Part shown: positions 53,242 to 62,427 of the stretch, piece by piece
Position numbering within the stretch: position 1 is the first letter of the stretch
How the letters are laid out: every line of letters starts with the position of its first letter
Assembly (NCBI GenBank): GCA_016717265.1
Contig: JADKFX010000001.1
Span: forward strand, 3,856,501 to 3,920,500
DNA length: 64,000 bases
Direction: 5' to 3'
Source of the DNA: Saprospiraceae bacterium
GTDB lineage: Bacteria > Bacteroidota > Bacteroidia > Chitinophagales > Saprospiraceae
Program-made: the position numbers and the translations under genes
The notes under the pieces: model-generated
The model's input: the letters and a program-made list of their open reading frames with translations, nothing else
The model's database searches: none
What the model was told of the DNA's origin: nothing

Positions 53242-55551
53242 ATGCCAGTCAGGAACTTACATAAGGAATCCATAGTAAGAATCATTATTTTAATTTTATT
53301 TGTTGGAAACCTATCCATATGTGCTCAATCTAATGAGGGAACTGAATTTTGGTTCACCTTTATGCAACACCGGGATCAAGGAAATAAAAGAGTTTGCATG
53401 ATTACTTCCAAATACAATATTACAGGTCAAATAGAAATGGCTTCTATAGGTTGGATTCAAACATTTAATGTTGCAGCGAATACCGTCCAAATAATTTCCA
53501 TTCCAATAGAGGCTGAAATACTAAGTAGCGAAGTAATTGAAGAAACCGCAGTCAGGGTAAACACCAATTTACCAGCCTCCGTTTATATGCATCAATATAA
53601 TGAGCTGAGATCTGATGCCAGTCTGGTGCTTCCCGTGCCTTCCTTAGGTAATAGTTATTATATCATGAGTTATACGCCCTATGAAAACAGGGATGATCAT
53701 TATCCATCGGAGTTTGCAATCGTTGGTGTTGAGGATAATACTGAAATTGAAATTTTAGCATCAGCAGCTACAAAAGGAGGTTTAAGCCGGGGTACTTCCA
53801 GGAAAATTATCTTAAATAAAGGTCAGACTTATCAAGTTCAGGGAAGGCTTTCAAGTGAGGATCTAACTGGTAGTTTCTTGAATGGATCTAAAAAATTTGC
53901 AGTTTTTAGTGGAAACCGTTGGGTTCAAGTTCCAAATGGATGTGGAAATCGAGATAATTTACTAGAACAAATGCCACCCATTGATAGTTGGGGAAAAGCA
54001 TTTATCACCGTTCCGACAAAAAATACTTCCAATGATATTTTTAGAATTCTAGCTGCAAATAACAATACCCAAATTGAAATTTATTCCAAAGGGAATGTTC
54101 TTGAACAAAGCTTTACTTTACAGCAAGGAAATTGGCGTGAACTTCGGATTAATGCATATGCAACATATATAAAAGCTTCAGAACCTATATTAGTCGCGCA
54201 ATATCTTGTGGGTGGAGAATGCAATGGACATAATAGTATAGGTGATCCTGCCATGGTTTTGTTGAATAGCCTTGAACAATATCGCGATACGGTAACACTT
54301 TATAATTCTCCATTTGAAAAAATCACTGAGAATTATATCAATATTGTATTGAAAGCACAGGATACATCTTTATTTCAATTAGATGGCAGGCCTTTGAATA
54401 GTTTCAATGCAAAATTCCAGACCCTTGGCCCAAATGATGAATTTGCGTATGCTCAAATTGATATTCAGGATGGGCCACATACACTTATTGGAGGAGGCTG
54501 CGGTGTGATTGCAATCGCCTATGGTTATGGTTATGCTGAATCCTATGCTTATGGTGGTGGTGCTAATTTTACAAAAATCAACAACCGTCCAATTCCTGAT
54601 GGTGGATGTCTTCATGATACGATCTTTTTTAAATCAGGATTACCTGAAAATAAATACACTGTAGCTTGGGATTTTGGAAACGGTAACAACTCCACCTTTC
54701 ATGAAGTGAATCAAATTTATGATCAATTAGGAAAGTTTCAGGTAAAATTAAAAATTACCAATTTATGTTTAAACACTGTGGATTCAATAACAAAAATTAT
54801 TGAAATTACATTGCGGCGGGATTTAAAATCGAGTGGAGATACCATACTATGTGTAGGAAAAAATGCATTTCTATTTGCAAGCGATAAAGCCGGGGCTAGT
54901 TTTGTTTGGACTGGTCCAAATAATTTTAAATCGCTGGAACAAAATCCAAGACTTCAAAATCTTCAATTGGAAGATCAAGGAATATATACCGTTGTAAGTA
55001 CTATTTTAGGCTGTGACTCTTATCCAGATTCTATAGAAATAGAAGTGATCAAGAATCCTAATCCAGAATTAGGAACTGATACTTTTTTTTGTGGAGACAA
55101 GGCATTTCTTAATTTAAATCCGGGCAGTTTTTATAATTATTTATGGCAAGATGGATTTACAGGGGCTTCCTATCTGGTAACAAAAGAAGGACGATATCAC
55201 TTATTTGTTGAAAACGATTTTGGTTGTATTGGAGAAGATTCTATTTATATATCAGAAAAATGTCCGGTAAGTATTTATGTTCCAAATGTATTTTCTCCAA
55301 ATGGCGATCAAATTAATGATTTTTTCTTTCCAGTCCTTAAATATTATACTGCTTATAAATTAGAAATATTTGATCGTTGGGGTAATTTATTATTTATATC
55401 AAATCAACCTGAGGTTGGATGGAATGGAAGGTTTAACGAACACACCATGATGCCAGGTGTTTATGTATATGTGATATTGTATGAAGGATACGATGAATTT
55501 GGGCGCTACGTAAAGCGAAAGAAAGCCGGGGAGTGCAATTTGTTACGCTAA
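53242..55551 (+). CDS. T9SS type B secreted protein with IgGFc-binding-like N-terminal domain
   Basis: 769 residues. Signal peptide (IIILILFVGNLSICAQS). Residues 33-330 match the IgGFc-binding N-terminal domain (GTEFWFTFMQHRD, PASVYMHQYNE, SLVLPVPSLGNSYYIMSYTPYE, FAVFSGNRWVQVP, DNLLEQMPPIDSWGKAFITVP). A PKD-like domain follows near 470-520 (VAWDFGNGNNSTFHEV), then an Ig-like region, and a CHU_C type B sorting domain at the end (IYVPNVFSPNGDQINDFF, LEIFDRWGNLLF). Surface or secreted; the fold is used in eukaryotic mucus proteins, so binding of glycoproteins is possible but unproven. Confidence 0.88.
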   Translation: MPVRNLHKESIVRIIILILFVGNLSICAQSNEGTEFWFTFMQHRDQGNKRVCMITSKYNITGQIEMASIGWIQTFNVAANTVQIISIPIEAEILSSEVIEETAVRVNTNLPASVYMHQYNELRSDASLVLPVPSLGNSYYIMSYTPYENRDDHYPSEFAIVGVEDNTEIEILASAATKGGLSRGTSRKIILNKGQTYQVQGRLSSEDLTGSFLNGSKKFAVFSGNRWVQVPNGCGNRDNLLEQMPPIDSWGKAFITVPTKNTSNDIFRILAANNNTQIEIYSKGNVLEQSFTLQQGNWRELRINAYATYIKASEPILVAQYLVGGECNGHNSIGDPAMVLLNSLEQYRDTVTLYNSPFEKITENYINIVLKAQDTSLFQLDGRPLNSFNAKFQTLGPNDEFAYAQIDIQDGPHTLIGGGCGVIAIAYGYGYAESYAYGGGANFTKINNRPIPDGGCLHDTIFFKSGLPENKYTVAWDFGNGNNSTFHEVNQIYDQLGKFQVKLKITNLCLNTVDSITKIIEITLRRDLKSSGDTILCVGKNAFLFASDKAGASFVWTGPNNFKSLEQNPRLQNLQLEDQGIYTVVSTILGCDSYPDSIEIEVIKNPNPELGTDTFFCGDKAFLNLNPGSFYNYLWQDGFTGASYLVTKEGRYHLFVENDFGCIGEDSIYISEKCPVSIYVPNVFSPNGDQINDFFFPVLKYYTAYKLEIFDRWGNLLFISNQPEVGWNGRFNEHTMMPGVYVYVILYEGYDEFGRYVKRKKAGECNLLR

Positions 55552-55586
55552 TTTTTTCAAATACTTAGCCAATCATAAATCAGAAA

Positions 55587-56284
55587 TTAGAAATATTCAA
55601 AAGGAATCTGGCAGCATATCTTTTGCAAAACTGATTCACCCATGAATCCATTTCTAGTATGCCTTGTCATGGAGTTAATGTTCCTATTTGTCATTTTATA
55701 TTTACCCATTTCCAGCATTTCTATGCTCTTTAGCAATCTATTGCGACGCGTTTCTTCTCTTTTTGCTTCGGTAATATATTGAATGTATTCTCTCTTATGC
55801 GAGTTTGAAAATTTATCAAATGCACTTTTTGCAATCGGATTTTGCTCAAGGGCTCCAATAAAATCATCTGTTACTTGAATTTTATGATCTAAAATTTGCT
55901 TTACTACTTTAGGAATTTTTACGCCTTGTTCATTCAATTCCATAGCCTCTTTGATACAAGCAATTAATAGATTTTAGTGAGTAAATCCAGTAAGGTTTTA
56001 ATTTTACCGAAATCACCCATAGCGGTTTTCCCATTATCTGTCATTAGATTTTGTGATTTGACCATTAATTCTTCTTTCCAGAATCCAAAAGCACAATGCT
56101 GCTTAAATGCAGCCATGCTGCACAGAATTTCTCCCCTGTATTCAAAATGAGGAAATCCCCATTTGATCGTTTCATTGCAATGCGGACACTGCTCATGAAT
56201 AAGTTGTCTTATATTCCAATATTGGTTTTGAAAATTTTCAGATTTGGAAATATAGGTATCGATGCGATGGGTGAAGGAATTCAT
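55587..56284 (-). pseudogene. Frameshifted DUF1801 + YdeI/OmdA-like gene
   Basis: Two adjacent frames on the minus strand, 56284-55964 (106 residues, DUF1801: WNIRQLIHEQCPHCNETIKWGFPHFEY, HCAFGFWKEELM) and 55943-55587 (118 residues, YdeI/OmdA: DDFIGALEQNPIAKSAFDKFSNSHKREYIQYITEAKREETRRNRL), are normally one protein of about 200 residues. The join IKTLLDLLTK then NLLIACIKEAMELNEQGVKIPK is restored by adding one A to the AAAA run near 55973-55970. So either a recent pseudogene, a sequencing or assembly error in a homopolymer, or a frameshift site. The C-terminal tail after residue 75 of the second part is also atypical. Confidence 0.8.
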
Positions 56285-56378
56285 GCGTTTAATTTATAAA
56301 AAAAAGGATAATAGAATCTGGACATCTTAAAAAATACTATTCCAAACTATGGTATTAAATTCTCAATTTGTACATAGA

Positions 56379-57827
56379 CTAAAACATTTTAATTATTCTC
56401 GAAATCTGGGTATTTTCTGTCGTTACGACTTTTATAAAATAAATTCCTTTTAAAAAAAGATGTGAATCGATTGAAACTTGATGCTGATTGCAAAATCTCT
56501 CTATATAAACTGTCTTCCCTTGTTCATTTACTATATTTACTTTTAAGTCTGCAACCGTTTCTCCAAGTTCAACAATAATTTGATTGCCAATAAAAGAAGG
56601 GTATATTGATATTTTAGAATCTTGTGTTAAAACTTCTTTGTTAGCCGTTATTTTTTTAAAACAAACTTCTAATATAGGCCGCTTAATAGGATCTGGATAA
56701 TCACTTGAACATAGTTTCATACTGTTGAACAATGATTTATCTTCTAAGCTAAGTATCATTCCATAATTGGAAGAAGGATTTTTATACCATTCCTTAACAA
56801 AATCCGTAATATCAATATTTGGATAATCCTGAATCATGGAATTACTTGTTTTTAAATATTGTGCTCCCGTCGCCGTTGAATTGGGGGCTGTATTCCAGGT
56901 AACTGAATTTTCATCCCAATTCGAAATGATTTTCCGAAGATAACATGCATTATTTCCGGATTGACCTTGATTAGTAGAAAGCGAATTATAAAAAAGGGAC
57001 ATGGATGCATGCTCAATTTCCAAATTTTGTGGAATTTGAGATAAATCGAATTTTAATAAAGAATTTCCTTGGCCTTCGATTCCAAAAAATGTCCAGGAAA
57101 AGGAAATCAAATCAGGATAATCCCCATAATTTGTTGAAGGTTCTATAGAAAAAATAAAAGCATCTTGCCCATGAATTGCATCTGGTTGTAAAATCAAACA
57201 CGTATCCCTTAATGGTATGGTTTCTATGACTAATTTGGGGCGCCTATCTGCTTCATCACAATCGCTTGAACAAAATTTCATACTACTTAACAAGCTTAAA
57301 TTTTCAAGATCCAAAAGCATTCCAAAATTTTCAGAAGGATTGTTTTGCCATTCTTTTACAAAATCTGTAATTTCAATTTCAGTATAATCCTGGTTGGGCG
57401 AACTACTTTGTGGCAAATAAATCGCACCACTAAAAGTGCTTTTAGGCTTAGAATTCCAATTTACTGTATTTTCAGTCCAGGGGGAAATCACTTTTTTAAG
57501 ATAACATGCATTAAGACCTGCCTGTCCCTGATTTGTGGAGCTTGCATTATGGTATAGAGATAGATAAGCTCTTTTAATTTTGTCTTGAGCGGATAGCTTC
57601 GTCAAATCAAACTTTAATAAGGAAATCCCGGCCCCTTCCTGCCCAAAAAAGGTCCAATAGAACGAGATAAAATCTGGATGATCCCCAAAATTTGTAAAAG
57701 GCTCTAGTTCGAATAAGAATGCATCCTGACCTTCGCCTGGCCCCGGTTGTAATACAAGCACTTGTGCTCTCAAAGAGAAACCTGCCAGCAAACTACCCAA
57801 ACAAAAAAACCAAGTGTAAAATTTCAT
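56379..57827 (-). CDS. T9SS type A secreted protein with two DNRLRE domains
   Basis: 482 residues. Signal peptide MKFYTWFFCLGSLLAGFSLRAQ. Two consecutive domains (about 22-200 and 208-390) have the DNRLRE pattern: VLQPGPGEGQDAFLFELEP and ILQPDAIHGQDAFIFSIEP; NQGQAGLNACYLKKV and NQGQSGNNACYLRKI; ITDFVKEWQNNPSENFGMLLDLENLSLLSSMKFCSSD and its near copy. The C-terminal 75 residues (ISIYPSFIGNQIIVEL, GIYFIKVVT, ISRIIKMF) form a type A sorting domain. Cell-surface or biofilm matrix role by analogy with DNRLRE proteins. Confidence 0.88.
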   Translation of the reverse strand: MKFYTWFFCLGSLLAGFSLRAQVLVLQPGPGEGQDAFLFELEPFTNFGDHPDFISFYWTFFGQEGAGISLLKFDLTKLSAQDKIKRAYLSLYHNASSTNQGQAGLNACYLKKVISPWTENTVNWNSKPKSTFSGAIYLPQSSSPNQDYTEIEITDFVKEWQNNPSENFGMLLDLENLSLLSSMKFCSSDCDEADRRPKLVIETIPLRDTCLILQPDAIHGQDAFIFSIEPSTNYGDYPDLISFSWTFFGIEGQGNSLLKFDLSQIPQNLEIEHASMSLFYNSLSTNQGQSGNNACYLRKIISNWDENSVTWNTAPNSTATGAQYLKTSNSMIQDYPNIDITDFVKEWYKNPSSNYGMILSLEDKSLFNSMKLCSSDYPDPIKRPILEVCFKKITANKEVLTQDSKISIYPSFIGNQIIVELGETVADLKVNIVNEQGKTVYIERFCNQHQVSIDSHLFLKGIYFIKVVTTENTQISRIIKMF

Positions 57828-58015
57828 AATCCGATATTTAATACTTTATTAACAAAATTAGATCTAATTCTATTAAAATCAGCAATTCGTTTCCAATAAT
57901 TTACGTTTTATCACCTGAAAATTAAGGGTTTTCAGTGCTTGAAATACATAAAAAATAAAGATTTGACTTGATACAACTTGAATCGTGTAAATTTTTAGCC
58001 TGAACAGAACTTTGA

Positions 58016-58023
58016 TACCTTTG
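58016..58023 (+). promoter_or_regulatory. -7 promoter box for the ctpA-like/tsaB pair
   Basis: TACCTTTG, perfect TAnnTTTG, 23 bases before the ATG at 58047. Confidence 0.5.
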
Positions 58024-58046
58024 TTTGGATACTTATAACTTAAACC

Positions 58047-59678
58047 ATGTCAAGTAAAGTCATTTTATACTTAGTTTTAAGCAGTTTTATACTTTTTGGA
58101 GCTGCAATTTCATTCAATAAAAATTTTGAAATCGCAAAGAACATAGAAATCTTTGTCAATGTCTATAAAGAAATCAATGCAAATTATGTAGATGAGACCA
58201 ATCCTGCAACCCTTATGAAAACCGGGATAGATGCCATGCTACATCAATTAGATCCTTTTACAAATTATATTACAGAAGTTCAAATTGAAAACTACAGAAT
58301 AGCAATTGAAGGAAAGTATAATGGAATTGGAGTGCGTGCTAAAAAAATAGGTGATTATGTAACGATTACAGAGGTTTACAAAGACTACCCGGCGTTTAAG
58401 GCCGGTATAAAGGTAGGCGACCAGGTGATTGCTATAAATGGTCTGGATGGTAAAGGGAAGGAAAGCGAAGACCTTTTTCAAATTGTTAGAGGAATGCCTA
58501 AAAGTGAAGTAGAATTTACCGTAATGAGGCCAGGTATTAAAGAAAAACTCAATTTAAAACTTATCCGAGATGAGGTGAATATCCCAAATGTACCCTATTC
58601 CGCTATGGTAAATGATGAAATTGGTTATGTTGTTTTAAGCACTTTCACAGAAAATGCAGGTAAAAACATCCGGGATGCTGTGAAAAAATTGAAAGCTGAT
58701 CACTCCACCTTAAAATCTGTAATCCTGGATTTAAGGGATAATGGAGGAGGCCTCTTAGGGGAGGCTGTTGAGGTTTGTAATGTATTTATACCACAAGGAC
58801 AATTAGTGGCCAGTACGAGAAGCAAACTAAAAGAACGGGACCAACAATATAAGACTCAAAATGTACCATTTAGTGCAGAAATGCCATTAGTGGTATTGAT
58901 TAATAGTAAATCTGCTTCTGCTTCAGAAATTGTTAGTGGAACGATCCAGGATCTTGATAGAGGTGTAATTATTGGTCAAATTTCATACGGAAAAGGACTT
59001 GTACAAAATACAAAAGATGTTGGATACAATGCCAAGGTTAAATTGACGATTGCCAAATATTACATCCCTTCCGGCCGCTGTATTCAAAGTGTAAAATATG
59101 AGAATGGGGAACCCGTTCATTTACCAGATTCTTTACGGGTAGCATTTAAAACCCGGAATGGTCGGACTGTTTATGATGGCGGAGGGGTACGCCCGGATAT
59201 TGAATTGCCAGATGCCAATTACCCTGAAGTTGTTCAAAAACTGATAGATCAGGATATGATTTTTAAATACTGCACTGATTATTGTTTGAAAAATCCTGCT
59301 CCTGCAGATGCTAAAGGCTTTGAATTCTTAGGTTTTGAAGATTTCTTAAGTTATTTGAATAAAAATAACTTTGATGATCATAATGTGTTGGAAACCAAAT
59401 TGGAAGAATTACAAAAACTAAGTGAAAAAGAAATTGACAAGGCGATTCAAGAATCATTGAATGGAATTAAATCACAATTAAATCAAAAACAGTGGTTTGA
59501 AATTAATAAACATAAAGAATTGATTATCAATATTATAGAAGAAGAAATCGTGAGCAGAAGTTTTTATGAGGAAGGCAGTTTACAAAAACGGATGACGCAT
59601 GATCCTACAATAGCTGAAGCAATTAGTATTCTAAGTAAACCAGATCAGTATAAAAAAATCCTGACCCAAGGAAAGTGA
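58047..59678 (+). CDS. S41-family C-terminal processing peptidase
   Basis: 543 residues. One N-terminal membrane anchor or signal (VILYLVLSSFILFGAAISF), a PDZ domain (about 85-170, GIGVRAKK, KVGDQVIAING), then the tail-specific protease core. The catalytic Ser291 (SKSASASEIVSG) and Lys316 (SYGKGLVQ) are 25 residues apart, the spacing known from plant D1 protease. A long C-terminal helical extension is usual in Bacteroidota S41 enzymes. Periplasmic quality control or processing. Its stop overlaps the GTG of tsaB. Confidence 0.93.
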   Translation: MSSKVILYLVLSSFILFGAAISFNKNFEIAKNIEIFVNVYKEINANYVDETNPATLMKTGIDAMLHQLDPFTNYITEVQIENYRIAIEGKYNGIGVRAKKIGDYVTITEVYKDYPAFKAGIKVGDQVIAINGLDGKGKESEDLFQIVRGMPKSEVEFTVMRPGIKEKLNLKLIRDEVNIPNVPYSAMVNDEIGYVVLSTFTENAGKNIRDAVKKLKADHSTLKSVILDLRDNGGGLLGEAVEVCNVFIPQGQLVASTRSKLKERDQQYKTQNVPFSAEMPLVVLINSKSASASEIVSGTIQDLDRGVIIGQISYGKGLVQNTKDVGYNAKVKLTIAKYYIPSGRCIQSVKYENGEPVHLPDSLRVAFKTRNGRTVYDGGGVRPDIELPDANYPEVVQKLIDQDMIFKYCTDYCLKNPAPADAKGFEFLGFEDFLSYLNKNNFDDHNVLETKLEELQKLSEKEIDKAIQESLNGIKSQLNQKQWFEINKHKELIINIIEEEIVSRSFYEEGSLQKRMTHDPTIAEAISILSKPDQYKKILTQGK

Positions 59679-60367
59679 AGCCAATTATCTTAAATATTGA
59701 AACTGCCACTAAGTTTTGCAGTGTTGCAGTATCTAAAGGAGATGAATTGATCTCCATTTATGAGGATTTTAATGGAGACCACACGGCTGTATTAAATACC
59801 TTAATAAGAAGTAGTTTAAAGGAGGCAGATATTGATATTCAAGATTTGGATGCTATTTCTGTGAATGAAGGTCCGGGATCCTATACAGCGCTTCGCGTAG
59901 GGCTTGTAACTGCGAAAGGCATAGCCTATGCCCTGGATAAGCCATTAATCTTAATATCGGGTTTAGAAGCACTTGCACTAGCATGTCACGGTCAATATCC
60001 AGGGAGGGAATTCTACCTATCCATGTTGGATGCCCGGAGGGATGAAGTGTACCTTAGTATATATAATGCTAATATGGAGCAAATAATTCCGCCCCAGGCA
60101 GTGATTTTAAATAATGAGCTCAGGGAAATAGTGCAATTACATGAATTCAAATGCGTTATAGGAGGGAATGGAGCACTAAAATGGAATACCTATATCCAAA
60201 ACTGGCATGTTGAGATAGCAAATGTTGAGAGTTCAGCAAAACATTTGATTCCTTTGAGTTTTAAGAAATATGAACATAAAATCTTTAGTTCTGTAAATCT
60301 TGCAAAACCGTTTTATTTAAAAGAACCCAATATTACGGTAGCTAAAGAAAAACTTATAAACCATTGA
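59675..60367 (+). CDS. tsaB: tRNA threonylcarbamoyladenosine biosynthesis protein TsaB
   Basis: 230 residues of the ASKHA fold. ILNIETATKFCSVAVSKGD is the first phosphate motif; VNEGPGSYTALRVGLVTAKGIAYALDKPL is the TsaB hallmark; MLDARRDEVYLSIY follows. Partner of TsaD and TsaE in t6A synthesis at tRNA position 37. The start is a GTG that shares four bases with the protease stop (GTGA), so it is translationally coupled to the S41 gene. Cytoplasmic. Confidence 0.94.
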   Translation: MKPIILNIETATKFCSVAVSKGDELISIYEDFNGDHTAVLNTLIRSSLKEADIDIQDLDAISVNEGPGSYTALRVGLVTAKGIAYALDKPLILISGLEALALACHGQYPGREFYLSMLDARRDEVYLSIYNANMEQIIPPQAVILNNELREIVQLHEFKCVIGGNGALKWNTYIQNWHVEIANVESSAKHLIPLSFKKYEHKIFSSVNLAKPFYLKEPNITVAKEKLINH

Positions 60368-60386
60368 ACTTTAGGCAAGTTTACAC

Positions 60387-60418
60387 GCTTAATATATATA
60401 AGCACTTTTAATATATAT
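60387..60418 (+). promoter_or_regulatory. AT-rich repeats that may be an operator for the first ArsR gene
   Basis: GCTTAATATATATAAGC (60387-60403) is an imperfect palindrome. TTAATATATAT occurs at 60389-60399 and again at 60408-60418, 19 bases on. It resembles SmtB/ArsR operators in base composition and symmetry. Confidence 0.35.
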
Positions 60419-60511
60419 GGGACCTAAAAATAATTTAAGCCATCTTAACAAATTCGGCACAGTTTTAGCTAATTCTTATCCTGTTATTGCGTATCAACTA
60501 AAAACTGTGAC

Positions 60512-60850
60512 ATGAGGAATAAAAAGAACGAAACGATTACTCTCAAGAAAGGACCAAAAGAAGTTCAATTAGACTACTCTGATTTAAGGAGGGCTGTATT
60601 GGTGCTTCGTGCTGTTAATCACAAACTTCGCCAAAGAGTGATTGACTTGCTCGAGGAGAACGATACGATGACTGTCACAGACATCTACATTAAACTTCGA
60701 TTGGAACAATCGGTAGCCTCACAACATTTAGCTATTTTGAGAAGAGCGGGAGTTGTCGCAACAGAGAGACAGGGTAAATTTATTTACTATTCTCTCGATA
60801 GGGACAGACTAAACCAAATCTCCAAATTGGTGGAGGATTTGGCTGGGTAA
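60512..60850 (+). CDS. ArsR-family transcription regulator
   Basis: 112 residues, a winged-helix ArsR/SmtB-type fold: LRAVNHKLRQRVIDLLEENDTMTVTDIYIKL, the recognition helix EQSVASQHLAILRRAGVVATERQGKFIYYSL. There are no cysteines, so it does not sense metal through a Cys site. Similar to the second ArsR at 61027 across the whole domain, indicating duplication. A small hairpin (60842-60847 with 60854-60859) spans its stop codon. Effector unknown. Confidence 0.9.
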   Translation: MRNKKNETITLKKGPKEVQLDYSDLRRAVLVLRAVNHKLRQRVIDLLEENDTMTVTDIYIKLRLEQSVASQHLAILRRAGVVATERQGKFIYYSLDRDRLNQISKLVEDLAG

Positions 60851-60932
60851 AATCCCAGCAAACCATGGATCTTGATCAGGCAATAGTACACACTGCAAGC
60901 TTACTAACTGATTTACAGTACCTTAATAAATA

Positions 60933-60955
60933 AAATAAATATTTAATATTTATTT
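60933..60955 (+). promoter_or_regulatory. Perfect palindromic operator for the second ArsR gene
   Basis: Two 11-bp arms (60933-60943 and 60945-60955) around a central T. It overlaps the -33 TTTG (60953-60956), where a bound repressor would block polymerase. Confidence 0.6.
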
Positions 60956-60983
60956 GCAAATTCAAATAATCTTCTCATCTTTG
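60953..60983 (+). promoter_or_regulatory. Promoter of the second ArsR gene
   Basis: TTTG (60953-60956), 19 bases, CATCTTTG (60976-60983), one base off TAnnTTTG; 43 bases before the ATG. Confidence 0.55.
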
Positions 60984-61026
60984 TTCTGTTAAGGTCAACT
61001 ACGAAAATCAAAATAAGATACTCTCG

Positions 61027-61347
61027 ATGAAGAAGATTAAGGTTACATTTAATCCTGTCCAACTCGATTATTCCTGTGAGCTCATGCGCGCTTTGGCGCA
61101 TCCGCTACGGTTGAAAATTCTAGAGTTTATTGACAGGAATGGCTCCGTAAATGTTAATAAGATTTACTCAAGCCTCAAAATTGAACAATCCGTTACCTCT
61201 CAACACCTCAGTATTCTCCGAATAACCGGTGTCATTTCCACAGAAAAATTAGGCAAATTCGTGCATTGCAGCATTAATTATCCTTGTCTTGAAAAAGCCG
61301 AAAAAGCTGTAAACAACTTTTTAGGTAGAACACAAGCACAGGCTTAA
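61027..61347 (+). CDS. ArsR-family transcription regulator
   Basis: 106 residues: VQLDYSCELMRALAHPLRLKILEFIDRNGSVNVNKIYSSLKIEQSVTSQHLSILRITGVISTEKLGKFVHCSI is a complete ArsR winged helix. Three cysteines (17 in YSCEL, and those in VHCSI and YPCLEK) could form a thiol or metal sensor, although the classical ELCVCDL motif is missing. It probably autoregulates through the palindrome 60933-60955. Possible paralogue of the gene at 60512, which shares VQLDYS and EQSV-SQHL-ILR. Confidence 0.9.
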   Translation: MKKIKVTFNPVQLDYSCELMRALAHPLRLKILEFIDRNGSVNVNKIYSSLKIEQSVTSQHLSILRITGVISTEKLGKFVHCSINYPCLEKAEKAVNNFLGRTQAQA

Positions 61348-61368
61348 TATAGTCTACATTAGCTTTAG

Positions 61369-61407
61369 GATAAGCTTTTGCTTTGCAAGGCGGAGTAAAA
61401 GCTTATC
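61369..61407. repeat. Long imperfect inverted repeat after the second ArsR gene
   Basis: Arms 61369-61382 and 61394-61407 pair at 13 of 14 positions (the exception being G-T) with an 11-base loop; the stem can be extended with flanking AGCTT/AAGCT. There is no T-run, so it is not a classical terminator. Confidence 0.6.
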
Positions 61408-61531
61408 AGAAGCTAGGTTAAACCTGGCTTGTAAATTCGAAATTGAAATTTAAATTGGGCGGTTATATTAAGTGATTATTCATATTAAGCACTCCATTAT
61501 AACATTCTAAATGGTCTGAGCTTTAACGGAT

Positions 61532-62164
61532 TCACTTGGCTTCAGCAGGTTGTTTTAATTTTTTATAGAAGATAAAAAATAAGCAAATGCCACAAAATAT
61601 GGAGGAATCGGCTACATTAAATACGGGTCTGAAAAACTCAAACTCCTCGCCTCCCCAGAATGGAATCCAATTTGGAAAATGGCTATTAATCATTGGAAAA
61701 TAAAACATATCAACCACTTTTCCCATAAGGAAAGAGGCATAACCACCATCGGGTGGGAATAACACCGCTTGTCCTCCATGATATGGAGACGCTGAAAAAA
61801 TGATTCCATAAAAAAGGGAATCGATAATATTTCCTAATGCTCCAGCCAAAATCATTGAGAATGAAATTATCAAGCCGAAATATTCATTCGATTTGATCAT
61901 CCTATAGAGTAAATAAAATAAAAAGCTAACTGCTACCAAGCGAAATAAACTGAGGATCAGCTTTCCATATGAGCCCCCTAGACTTAATCCAAAAGCCATG
62001 CCCTCATTTTCAACAAAATGAATTCTTGCCCAACTTAATCCAAAGATTAGGAATTCTTCACCCTGTTCCATATGGGTTTTAACCCAAATTTTTGAAGCCT
62101 GGTCAATAATTAAAATCAACACAATGGTGATTGCCGATAGTGAAAATAAATTTTTAGACTGCAT
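61532..62164 (-). CDS. lspA: Lipoprotein signal peptidase II
   Basis: 210 residues, four membrane segments. The catalytic aspartates are Asp115 (GALGNIIDSLFYG) and Asp186 (VFNVADSSIFCGI). The inserted periplasmic loop (about 120-175, SPYHGGQAVLFPPDGG) is longer than in E. coli and typical of Bacteroidota. Removes signal peptides from prolipoproteins such as PstS. TAATTTTG at 62172-62179 lies only seven bases from the ATG. Inner membrane. Confidence 0.95.
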   Translation of the reverse strand: MQSKNLFSLSAITIVLILIIDQASKIWVKTHMEQGEEFLIFGLSWARIHFVENEGMAFGLSLGGSYGKLILSLFRLVAVSFLFYLLYRMIKSNEYFGLIISFSMILAGALGNIIDSLFYGIIFSASPYHGGQAVLFPPDGGYASFLMGKVVDMFYFPMINSHFPNWIPFWGGEEFEFFRPVFNVADSSIFCGICLFFIFYKKLKQPAEAK

Positions 62165-62171
62165 TTAATGG

Positions 62172-62179
62172 CAAAATTA
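62172..62179 (-). promoter_or_regulatory. -7 box adjoining the lspA start
   Basis: TAATTTTG on the minus strand, seven bases before the ATG; with a start five to seven bases downstream the mRNA would be leaderless or nearly so. Confidence 0.45.
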
Positions 62180-62427
62180 TACGATTTATATAGAATCGTT
62201 AAAAAAAGAAAACTAAATGAAAAACTGAAAACTGAAAACTTTAATTTATGTATTCATAAATTAAAATAATAAAAATGTAACTATCTGATTATCAACATGA
62301 ATATAATTTTATTATTACTAATGATCAGGTCCTTTACTAATAATAATAAAAATCAAATTATTTGACGAGACATCAAACCCGAATCCATAAAACAAAAAAG
62401 TTGATTCATTTTAAAATTAACTATGCT

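Noticed and set aside
61369..61407. Intrinsic terminator for the ArsR gene
   Set aside because: The stem is good but no T-run follows on either strand.
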